IMG/VR virus record: IMGVR_UViG_3300032893_000155
Location: 1 to 39,195 of that record
Direction: 5' to 3' (one strand)
Source of the DNA: a virus
DNA length: 39,195 nucleotides
How positions within the stretch are numbered: the first letter of the stretch is position 1; the number at the start of each line of letters is the position of its first letter. The notes below the pieces were generated by a model. It had not been told where the DNA came from. It ran no database searches and saw only the letters and a list, made by a program, of their open reading frames with translations. Position numbers and translations under genes: made by a program. Below, in pieces: positions 31,994 to 37,807 of the stretch.

Positions 31994-32321
31994 CTGATTT
32001 CTCACCAGTTTTCGGCTTGGAAGCATACAAACGTGGAACTCCACCTTCTTCTGTCAAAAGTATTCGATAGCATCTTTGAATCGTGTCTTCTTCGACTCTT
32101 GTAGCTATAGACATAAACGAAGCTTTCAAAGAATCGCCAGGTAACTCAGTTGGTGGAATCGGGCGATTAAAATAATCAAAAACTTCCTTGTCGAAATCTA
32201 TTCGATTATCCATTTGATCTCCTTTTTTAGAAACAACCTTATTTGTCCAATTACTAGCTGCCAACCAGTAAATCAGTATGACCACTAAAATCAAGAATGG
32301 AACCAATTCTGTTTTTTTCAT
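31986..32321 (-). CDS. Membrane-anchored paralogue of the ARVExxTIQRC family
   Basis: A 111-residue protein whose first 25 residues (ELVPFLILVVILIYWLAASN) form a transmembrane segment, followed by a polar domain with IATRVEEDTIQRCYRILL. An internal ATG (32213, MDNRIDFD) with a strong AAAGGAGATCAA site lies in the same frame, so a shorter soluble form of about 75 residues may also be made, or may be the main product. GGAGTAAAA precedes ATG 32321. Confidence 0.6.
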   Translation of the reverse strand: MKKTELVPFLILVVILIYWLAASNWTNKVVSKKGDQMDNRIDFDKEVFDYFNRPIPPTELPGDSLKASFMSIATRVEEDTIQRCYRILLTEEGGVPRLYASKPKTGEKSDE

Positions 32322-32330
32322 TTTTACTCC

Positions 32331-32365
32331 AAAAAATCATCGGCATTTAGCTGACGTATGCCGAT
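32331..32365 (-). terminator. Intrinsic terminator-like hairpin before 32321
   Basis: ATCGGCAT (32365-32358) and ATGCCGAT (32346-32339) form an 8-bp perfect stem with an 11-nt loop, followed by GA and six T residues (32336-32331), ending 9 nt before ATG 32321. A further ATCGGCAT copy lies upstream on the same strand (32425-32418) and could compete for the same partner. Confidence 0.6.
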
Positions 32366-32501
32366 ACGAGTCAGAAGTCTATGCCAGCCTCGCTCTCCCA
32401 ACCAAGGGAAATCATCAATGCCGATGTCCTTTTAGATCAAAAATCTCAATCTGCGACAAACAAAAACAAACCAATGCGAAAAGGAATCAATTCGATTTTT
32501 T

Positions 32502-32636
32502 TTATTTTTCTTTTTTATCAGGGAAGTATTTCGGGAAAGATTTCTCATTGTATCTTGCCATCCCATACGTCAAAAATAAAACGCTTCCAAGCACAATTAA
32601 AAATAATAATGACAGAAAGACTAGAATCGTTCTCAT
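32502..32636 (-). CDS. Small membrane protein
   Basis: A 44-residue protein, MRTILVFLSLLFLIVLGSVL, then a basic tail with KYFPDKKEK. One transmembrane segment covers about residues 4-24. The ATG overlaps the previous stop (ATGA), which supports translation by coupling. Function unknown; similar short membrane proteins are common in phage early regions. Confidence 0.65.
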   Translation of the reverse strand: MRTILVFLSLLFLIVLGSVLFLTYGMARYNEKSFPKYFPDKKEK

Positions 32637-32818
32637 CGCCAATACCTATTGGATATTTTTCTTACTTCTGCCGGATAGATTTTAACATTCTCATAACGAC
32701 TGCAAAAATTAACAGCTTGCTTTTTTTTCCAAAAAATCTCTTTGCAGTGAATTCCTTTTAAATTCCAAGTGGCTAACCACAATCTGAATGGCTTAGAGCT
32801 TAAATTCTGTTTTTTCAT
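32633..32818 (-). CDS. Small basic protein
   Basis: A 61-residue basic, tryptophan-rich protein from ATG 32818 (KPFRLWLATWNLKGIHCKEI, then FWKKKQAVNFCSRYENVKIY). It overlaps the preceding stop and the following start by 4 nt. The WLATWNLKGIHC/IFWKK pattern suggests a small beta-strand fold, but no family is recognised. Confidence 0.6.
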   Translation of the reverse strand: MKKQNLSSKPFRLWLATWNLKGIHCKEIFWKKKQAVNFCSRYENVKIYPAEVRKISNRYWR

Positions 32819-33117
32819 TTGCAATCACACCAATCCGTTGCATAAATTTTTATCCGTTCATCATTTTTATCTGGAGGATTACTTATCGGAGCTTCTATAT
32901 CTCCACTCCTCGCCATCCATTCTTTTCCGTTCCAGAAAATCTCGAAGCCAATCACTTGATTATTGCTCGCGGTAAAATTTACCAGCATCGCCGTAGGCTC
33001 TCCGATTTTAGGCGGTGTAGATGATATAGGTGTCGAATGTCCATACATCACAAATAACAAGAGGGTTCCCATCATTCCCAAAATACTCTCAGGACTTGGT
33101 TTGTTCGGCCAAATCAT
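32815..33117 (-). CDS. Small membrane-anchored protein
   Basis: A 100-residue protein with one N-terminal membrane segment (residues about 12-28, ILGMMGTLLLFVMYG) followed by a polar domain with IGFEIFWNGKEWMARSG and a C-terminal DWCDCK. The hydrophobic segment starts after a short N-terminal tail and no cleavage motif is obvious, so it may be an anchor with the domain outside. It overlaps the DnaJ-like zinc protein by 4 nt. Function unknown. Confidence 0.65.
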   Translation of the reverse strand: MIWPNKPSPESILGMMGTLLLFVMYGHSTPISSTPPKIGEPTAMLVNFTASNNQVIGFEIFWNGKEWMARSGDIEAPISNPPDKNDERIKIYATDWCDCK

Positions 33118-33338
33118 TTTTCAATCCTTCTTCCGCTGCCTTCACAAAAAAAACAATCAGTGAAATTTCTTGTGCCGTTCCCTTCGCAATGTTCACAAAT
33201 TTCATCTTCTCTGCAATATTCGCACCAGCTATAAATTTCTCCTTCTTCTTTGTGTAGTTCATGATCTCTTTCTTTACTGGTCATTGATTTTTCAGTTTCA
33301 TTCGTTGGAAAATTCCAGCCACTATAATCACAAATCAT
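33114..33338 (-). CDS. Small protein with DnaJ-like CxxCxGxG zinc motifs
   Basis: A 74-residue protein. WCEYCREDEICEHCEGNGTR and DCFFCEGSGRR contain CxxC pairs including two of the CxxCxGxG type, as in the cysteine-rich zinc domain of DnaJ. Such short zinc proteins recur in phage accessory regions. The start at 33338 has a modest AAGAAG site; ATG 33284 is an alternative. The zinc motifs are intact; the target is unknown. Confidence 0.68.
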   Translation of the reverse strand: MICDYSGWNFPTNETEKSMTSKERDHELHKEEGEIYSWCEYCREDEICEHCEGNGTRNFTDCFFCEGSGRRIEK

Positions 33339-33517
33339 ATAGATATCTTCTTAACTGTCAATAACCAAAGAGGCTGGCAGTTATTTATTGAAATGATGGG
33401 ATCGACACTTAAAGCTCTCGCTTCTGATTGACGTTTAATTTCAAGTAATGCTTGATAATCTGTATCAACAAAACGTTGATATTGGATTCTATTATGTTGA
33501 GTGGTGATAACTTTCAT
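33335..33517 (-). CDS. Small protein of unknown function
   Basis: A 60-residue protein (HNRIQYQRFVDTDYQALLEI in the middle, a hydrophobic SINNCQPLWLLTVKKISI end). AGAGGGAAATAAC precedes ATG 33517 as a good ribosome binding site. It lies between the 33756 gene and the DnaJ-like zinc protein in the early operon. Confidence 0.55.
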   Translation of the reverse strand: MKVITTQHNRIQYQRFVDTDYQALLEIKRQSEARALSVDPIISINNCQPLWLLTVKKISI

Positions 33518-33528
33518 GTTATTTCCCT

Positions 33529-33756
33529 CTATACTGCCAATAATTTTAATTTTTCCCGATTCTCTGGAGACACAATATTTCTTGCATCTTCTCTTAAGTA
33601 ACTAACTGCACTCTCACTGCTGTCAAACCAACGTTTATGAATGCAAAGAAATCTAATTCCATTTCGAATATGTAATGAAACTTTGGCGTCGTTATTGATT
33701 TTTCCTTGATGCATCACATTAAAAATTTCAGGAATACTCATGTTTGTTATTTTCAT
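33529..33756 (-). CDS. Small protein of unknown function
   Basis: A 75-residue protein from ATG 33756, chosen because AAAGGAGGAATTT lies directly before it; a longer reading from 33777 would contain this site. It has helices (MSIPEIFNVMHQGKINN), two beta-like segments (VSLHIRNGIRFLCIHKRWFD) and a C-terminal helix. No family recognised. Confidence 0.6.
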   Translation of the reverse strand: MKITNMSIPEIFNVMHQGKINNDAKVSLHIRNGIRFLCIHKRWFDSSESAVSYLREDARNIVSPENREKLKLLAV

Positions 33757-33791
33757 AAATTCCTCCTTTAAGATCATAAACCTTTTTTGAT

Positions 33792-33830
33792 AAAAAAATA
33801 TCAGCTTATTGTTTCTTCTTTTAAGCTATA
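33792..33830 (-). terminator. Weak intrinsic terminator after the 56-residue gene
   Basis: On the minus strand TATAGCTT (33830-33823) and AAGCTGATA (33807-33799) pair with one bulge, followed by seven T residues (33798-33792). The stem includes the stop codon of the gene at 33821-33991. Confidence 0.45.
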
Positions 33831-33991
33831 ACTATTCCGCCTTGTTTCGCATACCATTTCTTCTGCCCAGCATAATTTTTGCAAAGATAAGAACAATATT
33901 TCTTAAGTCGAGAACCTTCAAATATTTTTCTCGTTTTTCCTTCGCCTTGCTTACATCCAACATAAGCACATGTTTTCATTTCTTTGTTCAT
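33821..33991 (-). CDS. Small zinc-finger-like protein with its own promoter
   Basis: A 56-residue basic protein (MNKEMKTCAYVGCKQGEGKT; then KKYCSYLCKNYAGQKKWYAK). C-x(4)-C and C-x(3)-C pairs could bind one zinc ion. The ATG at 33991 lies 6 nt from a TATACT -10 box with no Shine-Dalgarno, so the message may be leaderless; ATG 33979 would give a 52-residue form. A weak terminator-like hairpin follows, making this a possible single-gene unit. A regulatory role is a guess from size, charge and cysteines. Confidence 0.62.
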   Translation of the reverse strand: MNKEMKTCAYVGCKQGEGKTRKIFEGSRLKKYCSYLCKNYAGQKKWYAKQGGIVIA

Positions 33992-33997
33992 AAATTT

Positions 33998-34027
33998 AGT
34001 ATAGCTTATGGGTTCTTAATCTGTCAA
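33998..34027 (-). promoter_or_regulatory. Sigma70-like promoter of the 56-residue gene
   Basis: TTGACA (34027-34022), an 18-nt spacer and TATACT (34003-33998) on the minus strand, in the intergenic gap after the gene ending at 34031. The -10 matches the consensus at five of six positions. Confidence 0.65.
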
Positions 34028-34030
34028 GGC

Positions 34031-34294
34031 CTAAATTTCACGAATCCACTTTTTTATGTCAAACTGCGCAGGATTCGATTTGCTGCGTTTTTCTTCACAA
34101 ACGATGCAAGGTGCCTTTTCTTTGTTTTCGCGCCTTAAAACTGATTTTAGAGCGTTTAGCGGCCATTCCTGATAAGCTATGCCTCTTTCCCGGTCAACTG
34201 AATAGATCATCCCAAACTTATCATGCCAGAAATCACATCCGACGATGATATTAAGCTCTAATTCTCTCCCACTGTCTATCTCATTAAATTTCAT
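34031..34294 (-). CDS. Small early protein of unknown function
   Basis: An 87-residue protein (SGRELELNIIVGCDFWHDKF; then GIAYQEWPLNALKSVLRREN). It is mixed alpha/beta by eye, loosely recalling small phage ABA-sandwich-type proteins (a GREL start), and has CIVCEE near its end. AAAGGAGACAAA precedes ATG 34294. Overlap with the preceding gene is 4 nt. Assignment to any family is weak. Confidence 0.6.
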   Translation of the reverse strand: MKFNEIDSGRELELNIIVGCDFWHDKFGMIYSVDRERGIAYQEWPLNALKSVLRRENKEKAPCIVCEEKRSKSNPAQFDIKKWIREI

Positions 34295-34518
34295 TTTGTC
34301 TCCTTTGCTGCCATAATTTTCTGGGCTTCGGCGTCTATTTCTTGTTCTTGATATTCTTCAGAATTAATAAAGCCCCTACAAAATTCCAATGACTCCATTT
34401 TTTTAATCGCCACTTCCCGGTAAGCGTCTCGCTCTTTGAGAAGTTCTTGGGCAAGATATTTAAGCGAAAAAAAGGCCCCTGCTTTACATGCTTCTTCAAT
34501 CGAATCTTTCGTTATCAT
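34291..34518 (-). CDS. Small accessory protein, ExxxAYREVA family
   Basis: A 75-residue helical protein. LLKERDAYREVAIKKMESLE matches the protein at 31570-31800 (ERVEAYREIAWKL). The C-terminus is acidic and ends AEAQKIMAAKETK. The ATG overlaps the HNH gene stop (ATGA). Role unknown; a duplicated accessory family within one phage. Confidence 0.62.
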   Translation of the reverse strand: MITKDSIEEACKAGAFFSLKYLAQELLKERDAYREVAIKKMESLEFCRGFINSEEYQEQEIDAEAQKIMAAKETK

Positions 34519-35003
34519 TTGGAACCTCGACCTTCTCTTAAATTGCTGACCGCTTCAAGATGTGCTTTGTATGCTTCTTCTTGGTTTGGATAAATTCCGA
34601 GGTAGATAGTGCGCCTTTGACTCGGAGAATAATACTGCGCCTGCCATTTGCCAGCTTTGAATACTGTCCCTGGTTTTGATTTATCGAAATTCTCGAAATT
34701 ATCTTTCCTATTTCTGCCATTCAGCTTATGTTCAATGATCCGCAAATTAGACCTGCGATTATCTAGTGAATTTCTGTTTATATGATCGACAACAAACCCT
34801 TTTTTCAAAGGATACCCCACAACCGCATGGTGCATATAACCCATCGCCCGTTTTTCTGGTGATAGGCGAACATTTCTTACCGCATAAAACAGCGGCCCTT
34901 CCCCATAACAATACCAACGAACTTTCGATATAACCGGAAAAAGATCGTCGTCCACGATTGCAGTCTGACCTTTCGTTAATTGGATATGCTTAATTTTTCT
35001 CAC
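34515..35003 (-). CDS. HNH homing endonuclease with AP2-like C-terminus
   Basis: A 162-residue protein from GTG 35003. YMHHAVVGYPLKKGFVVDHI, NRNSLDNRRSNLRIIEHKLN is the HNH_3 core (DHI...N...NLR). The C-terminus (AGKWQAQYYSPSQRRTIYLG, then YPNQEEAYKAHLEA) is an AP2-like DNA-binding domain. It is a paralogue of the gene at 28699-29166, inserted among small early genes. The start is the least certain part: no separate ribosome binding site is visible. Confidence 0.85.
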   Translation of the reverse strand: MRKIKHIQLTKGQTAIVDDDLFPVISKVRWYCYGEGPLFYAVRNVRLSPEKRAMGYMHHAVVGYPLKKGFVVDHINRNSLDNRRSNLRIIEHKLNGRNRKDNFENFDKSKPGTVFKAGKWQAQYYSPSQRRTIYLGIYPNQEEAYKAHLEAVSNLREGRGSK

Positions 35004-35022
35004 CTTCTCGTAAGCTGTTGGC

Positions 35023-35274
35023 TCAAATCTTCGATCTCTTTAATCTTGCCGCTTGAAATCCTCTATTCTCAGCATTATCTAATGCAATTTTTATTGCATC
35101 CAAACACGCTGCTACTTTTATATTCGGCAAATTACATAGCGCAACAATTCTTTTTGCTTGTTCCATATTTGGACTTTCTGTTGATTCACAGGCTGCACAA
35201 GAAATATTGGGAGAGCCATCCCTTGTTACAAATAATTTTCCACACCAAGCACATTCCCTATCTACATTTTTCAT
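35023..35274 (-). CDS. Small zinc-ribbon-like protein
   Basis: An 83-residue protein. CAWCGKLFVTRDG and ISCAACEST form two CxxC pairs, a zinc ribbon at residues about 8-29. The remainder is a helical domain (EQAKRIVALCNLPNIKVAAC). AAAGGAGAAAT precedes ATG 35274. It may bind nucleic acid; the role is unknown. Confidence 0.68.
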   Translation of the reverse strand: MKNVDRECAWCGKLFVTRDGSPNISCAACESTESPNMEQAKRIVALCNLPNIKVAACLDAIKIALDNAENRGFQAARLKRSKI

Positions 35275-35295
35275 ATTTCTCCTTTGCTGTTGGTT

Positions 35296-35526
35296 TCATT
35301 CTTCTTTTCCAAGATTAAAAAATTCCTGCAAAACTGATTTCAAACGAACAAATTCCTTAAGTTCATTTTCACTTTTTTCAAGATTAAACTTTAAATTATC
35401 AATTTGACTTTCTCGAAATTTAAGTTTGTTTTTTAAGCGATCAATTTCTTTTTTATTTTCGCGTAACGCTTTTTTGGCATCTTCATTTAAGTCTGTGATT
35501 TTGTTTAAATCTATGTCGATTTTCAT
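35296..35526 (-). CDS. Small coiled-coil protein
   Basis: A 76-residue protein, almost wholly charged helix with heptad-like leucines and isoleucines (ENKKEIDRLKNKLKFRESQI, DNLKFNLEKSENELKEFVRL). CAGGAGAATAAA precedes ATG 35526. Possibly an oligomerisation or scaffold module. No family is recognised. Confidence 0.65.
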   Translation of the reverse strand: MKIDIDLNKITDLNEDAKKALRENKKEIDRLKNKLKFRESQIDNLKFNLEKSENELKEFVRLKSVLQEFFNLGKEE

Positions 35527-35562
35527 TTTATTCTCCTGCTGCTTTCATTTGTCTTTGACTTC

Positions 35563-36141
35563 TCATTGATCTATCCAGTCTTGTTTTCTTGTTTTCCGAA
35601 TCTTCTTTTCAATCAAATCAATTTTTTCGTTTTCATTCTCCAACGGATTTTCAAACCTTTTACGAATCTTTGACCATAATGAAAAAACATTGTCTGAAAA
35701 TTCCTCACCTTCTTCGCCGGCTACTTTAAACTTTAAAGGCCGTCCCGTACCTTCTGAGGTCGCCAGAATCCGCATTCCCCCATATTCAACGATCCCGTAA
35801 GCATTTCTGGGAATCTCATAGTCATAAACATGCTTTCCAACTCGAACTTTGATACTTCGCGACCCATTCCACTTCACAACACACTCAACCCCAGGTATCG
35901 GATACATATCCGAAACCCACTTCAAAGATACCAATGTCTCAGCACAAACGACACAAACATATGTCACTTCCATGTGGCGGCTTAAACTTAAGAAACTACA
36001 CGGCCTCAGTTTCGTCCATTCCTCTTGGCACGCCGGACATTTGACCCATTCCCGCGTTTCCATTGTCCGAATGAATTTTTGAATCGCTGCTTGAAAATTC
36101 CCTTTCAATGAGTCGATCGATGAGAGATTTGGGTTTGTCAT
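35563..36141 (-). CDS. Zinc-ribbon-containing protein downstream of the replication gene
   Basis: A protein of about 192 residues from ATG 36141 (MTNPNLSSIDSLKG), preceded by GAGGTTCAAA. Its start overlaps the replication gene by about 150 nt. VKCPACQEEWTKLRPCSFLS and TYVCVVCAETL supply two CxxC pairs (zinc ribbon). A polar middle and a basic, coiled-coil-like end follow. ATG 36063 is an alternative start. It might assist replication, given its position and overlap, but no helicase or primase motif was seen. Confidence 0.6.
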   Translation of the reverse strand: MTNPNLSSIDSLKGNFQAAIQKFIRTMETREWVKCPACQEEWTKLRPCSFLSLSRHMEVTYVCVVCAETLVSLKWVSDMYPIPGVECVVKWNGSRSIKVRVGKHVYDYEIPRNAYGIVEYGGMRILATSEGTGRPLKFKVAGEEGEEFSDNVFSLWSKIRKRFENPLENENEKIDLIEKKIRKTRKQDWIDQ

Positions 36142-36895
36142 TTTGAACCTCGCGATAGTTAATCCAATCCTGCCAGTTGTTAAACCAGGTTGACCCGTTT
36201 TTGATGAAACCACGAACAACGGCACGGCTCTTAAGATAATTATCCAGCGCCTGGTGGATCTGCCGGTACTGACCTTCTTCTTTCACCGAACCACAAAAGG
36301 AACGGAAAGCAGACTTGCGGCCATCCTTGTTCGGATATCTTTTCCAGATTTCTTCAAACCAACTATGTTGTTGTGCAGTTAATCCTCTTGTTTGGTTAGG
36401 TATGGTTAGGTTAGGTTTGGTAGGGGGCGTTACATCGCGTTTCTTTAGCGTTACATCACCGTTACCGTTATCGTTACATTTCTTATCTCTGAATTTTTGA
36501 ACTCTTTGACGTGTCTTTAATTTGTTTTTTTCATATTTATCGACGGAAGAAAAATAACGATGCGTATATTCTTGCCATCCATGAATAGTAATTTTTTCGC
36601 CAATTTTATCGAGAAAACCACTTTCAATAAGCACATCTATGAACATTTCGGGATTAGTGAAATCGACATTATGGCCACCACTATATCGTTGCATTTCAAC
36701 TTCTCTCAATCCAGTTAGCGTTACCATAGCGTTACAGTAACGCGTTACATCACCGTTACGGGCATTGTCCAGCGCCCACCACCAAAGTGCATGTAAATGA
36801 CCAATTGCTTGATATTTATTAATCCCAAGTTTTTCAGCCATTAAAAGGAGTTTTCCGCTTCTTTCTAATTTTTGGTGAGATTCAATCCATGCCAT
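35996..36895 (-). CDS. Replication initiator/organiser protein with internal iterons
   Basis: A protein of about 299 residues from ATG 36895, chosen over 36934 because GGAGAACC lies 6 nt upstream. The N-terminal domain (WIESHQKLERSGKLLLMAEK, then AIGHLHALWWWALDNARNGD) matches phage replisome organiser/DnaD-like N-termini. The C-terminal domain (WFEEIWKRYPNKDGRKSAFR to FIKNGSTWFNNWQDWINYRE) resembles primosomal DnaD-type or phage Rep C-termini. The linker between them (NGNGDVTLKKRDVTPP and around) is encoded by one CGTTAC iteron cluster, the other lying within the N-terminal domain, as the phage lambda O gene holds its own origin. It probably recruits host DnaB/DnaC-type proteins; no helicase gene was found. 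Confidence 0.78.
   Translation of the reverse strand: MAWIESHQKLERSGKLLLMAEKLGINKYQAIGHLHALWWWALDNARNGDVTRYCNAMVTLTGLREVEMQRYSGGHNVDFTNPEMFIDVLIESGFLDKIGEKITIHGWQEYTHRYFSSVDKYEKNKLKTRQRVQKFRDKKCNDNGNGDVTLKKRDVTPPTKPNLTIPNQTRGLTAQQHSWFEEIWKRYPNKDGRKSAFRSFCGSVKEEGQYRQIHQALDNYLKSRAVVRGFIKNGSTWFNNWQDWINYREVQNDKPKSLIDRLIEREFSSSDSKIHSDNGNAGMGQMSGVPRGMDETEAV
36396..36426. repeat. GGTTAGGT short repeats
   Basis: A run of direct GGTTAGGT-type repeats (plus strand GGTTAGGTATGGTTAGGTTA then GGTTTGGTAGGGGG) adjoining CGTTAC cluster A, inside the replication gene linker. The repeats may be part of the origin or simply reflect low-complexity coding. Confidence 0.5.
36428..36477. repeat. CGTTAC iteron cluster A (candidate origin)
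   Basis: CGTTAC occurs at 36428, 36449, 36460 and 36472, with CGTTAT at 36466 (plus-strand starts). The 18-bp segment GCGTTACATCACCGTTAC (36448-36465) is repeated exactly in cluster B. Copies lie at 6-, 11- and 21-bp intervals. Confidence 0.72.
36719..36759. repeat. CGTTAC iteron cluster B (candidate origin)
   Basis: CGTTAC occurs at 36719, 36730, 36743 and 36754, and its inverse GTAACG at 36737. Spacings of 11, 13 and 11 bp put most copies on nearly one face of the helix. It shares GCGTTACATCACCGTTAC (36742-36759) with cluster A. Confidence 0.72.
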
Positions 36896-37016
36896 TAGGT
36901 AGGTTCTCCAAATAAAAAATCCCGGACACCCCAAGGAAAACCGCTAAGTTTTTGTGGGGGCCGGGATAAATAGAAAAAGCCCGCTGAATTAAATCAACGA
37001 GCTTTGCATTTTTCAT
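36882..37016 (-). CDS. Small protein or leader peptide before the replication gene
   Basis: A 44-residue frame from ATG 37016 with AAGGGA upstream (MKNAKLVDLIQRAFSIYPGP, then HKNLAVFLGVSGIFYL). It ends 14 nt inside the replication gene, so translation could be coupled. Two intrinsic-terminator-like hairpins lie within it. Either it is a real short gene, or a leader whose translation controls hairpin formation upstream of the replication gene. Confidence 0.5.
   Translation of the reverse strand: MKNAKLVDLIQRAFSIYPGPHKNLAVFLGVSGIFYLENLPNGMD
36913..36967 (-). terminator. Terminator-like hairpin in the replication leader (2)
   Basis: Minus strand ATCCCGG (36967-36961) pairs with CCGGGAT (36925-36919), and internally TGGGG pairs with CCCCA. 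The stem is followed by six T residues (36919-36914). Its loop contains TTAGCGGTTT, complementary to AAACCGCTAA upstream at 37025-37016. Confidence 0.6.
36974..37002 (-). terminator. Terminator-like hairpin in the replication leader (1)
   Basis: Minus strand GCTCGTTGA (37002-36994) pairs with TCAGCGGGC (36987-36979) over nine positions including two wobbles, followed by five T residues (36978-36974). Confidence 0.65.
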
Positions 37017-37044
37017 TAGCGGTTTCCCTTAAAAGCATGTGTTT

Positions 37045-37072
37045 AGTCTATCCTATCTGTTTAATTTGTCAA
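37045..37072 (-). promoter_or_regulatory. Sigma70-like promoter upstream of the replication gene
   Basis: TTGACA (37072-37067), a 16-nt spacer and TAGACT (37050-37045) on the minus strand, just after the stop codon of the 48-residue gene. The transcript would enter the leader containing two terminator-like hairpins and reach the replication gene. Confidence 0.6.
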
Positions 37073-37075
37073 GCC

Positions 37076-37222
37076 CTAAAATAAAGAAATAATTTCATCA
37101 AAGGAAAAAAGCACCGAATTCAAAAGATGATGTCCGTTGTCGGCCCACTCATCTTCCCAATAATGCCCGGCAGATCGCATGTCGTCGCCCGAGAATTCCT
37201 TAAGATTGATTTCTTCCAACAT
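37076..37222 (-). CDS. Small acidic protein
   Basis: A 48-residue acidic protein (MLEEINLKEFSGDDMRSAGH, then WADNGHHLLNSVLF). It overlaps the preceding gene by 23 nt and has a modest GAGA site. It lies between a small helical protein and the replication promoter. No family recognised. Confidence 0.5.
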   Translation of the reverse strand: MLEEINLKEFSGDDMRSAGHYWEDEWADNGHHLLNSVLFSFDEIISLF

Positions 37223-37418
37223 TTTTATTCTCTAACCAAGGAAACCAAGTTGCCATCAAAACGTCTCGAACGTATTCAATATCGGAATTGGTAGGATAAT
37301 GTCGAAGCAATTTCCTTGCCATTAATAGTCGATCTTCTCTTTTTCTGATATGCGCTAAATCAAATAGAAAATCATTGATTTGTTTTAGCGCCATTATTCT
37401 TTCATCGGGAAGCGTCAT
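37200..37418 (-). CDS. Small protein after the NinG-like gene
   Basis: A 72-residue helical protein (LKQINDFLFDLAHIRKREDR, LLMARKLLRHYPTNSDIEYV). Its ATG overlaps the NinG-like stop (ATGA). The tryptophan-rich C-terminus (ATWFPWLENKNV) and position suggest a partner in recombination or replication; no family recognised. Confidence 0.6.
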   Translation of the reverse strand: MTLPDERIMALKQINDFLFDLAHIRKREDRLLMARKLLRHYPTNSDIEYVRDVLMATWFPWLENKNVGRNQS

Positions 37419-37807
37419 TTGTAATCCTGTAAAACTTTTCTTTCTCCTTTCATTTTTTCAAGTTCCAACTTGAACGCCAATACGATTTCTTTCTCGTCAA
37501 CTTTCGCGGGAGTTCGAGCACGAACAAAGAGAGCATCATACTTTTCTTTGCCGAGTCTTTTGAGAAAGAAATCGACATGCTCTTGTGGGTTTTCACCCAT
37601 GTGTAAGTGGCACCGCATACACAAACTAACGGCGTTTTCTGGATCAAATCTAACTGATCGGTTACGCCTCGAATGAAAATGAGAACAGTGCAAGCCTTGT
37701 GATGGTCGCTCGTATTGAGTGAAACATCGTTGGCATGTCCAATCATCTCGTTGCCTTATCCAATCTGAAAAGTATTTGTCAGCTAACGAACGACGTATTC
37801 CAAACAT
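37415..37807 (-). CDS. NinG-like HNH nuclease
   Basis: A 130-residue protein from ATG 37807, overlapping the preceding stop (TGATG). WTCQRCFTQYERPSQGLHCS, HFHSRRNRSVRFDPENAVSL and CMRCHLHMGENPQEHVDFF match lambda NinG-like proteins: zinc-binding CxxC pairs around a histidine-rich HNH core. In lambdoid phages NinG-type proteins participate in recombination intermediates. Here it sits downstream of a gp32-like protein and a RecB-like exonuclease, a consistent recombination set. A helical C-terminal tail of about 35 residues follows. Confidence 0.85.
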   Translation of the reverse strand: MFGIRRSLADKYFSDWIRQRDDWTCQRCFTQYERPSQGLHCSHFHSRRNRSVRFDPENAVSLCMRCHLHMGENPQEHVDFFLKRLGKEKYDALFVRARTPAKVDEKEIVLAFKLELEKMKGERKVLQDYK

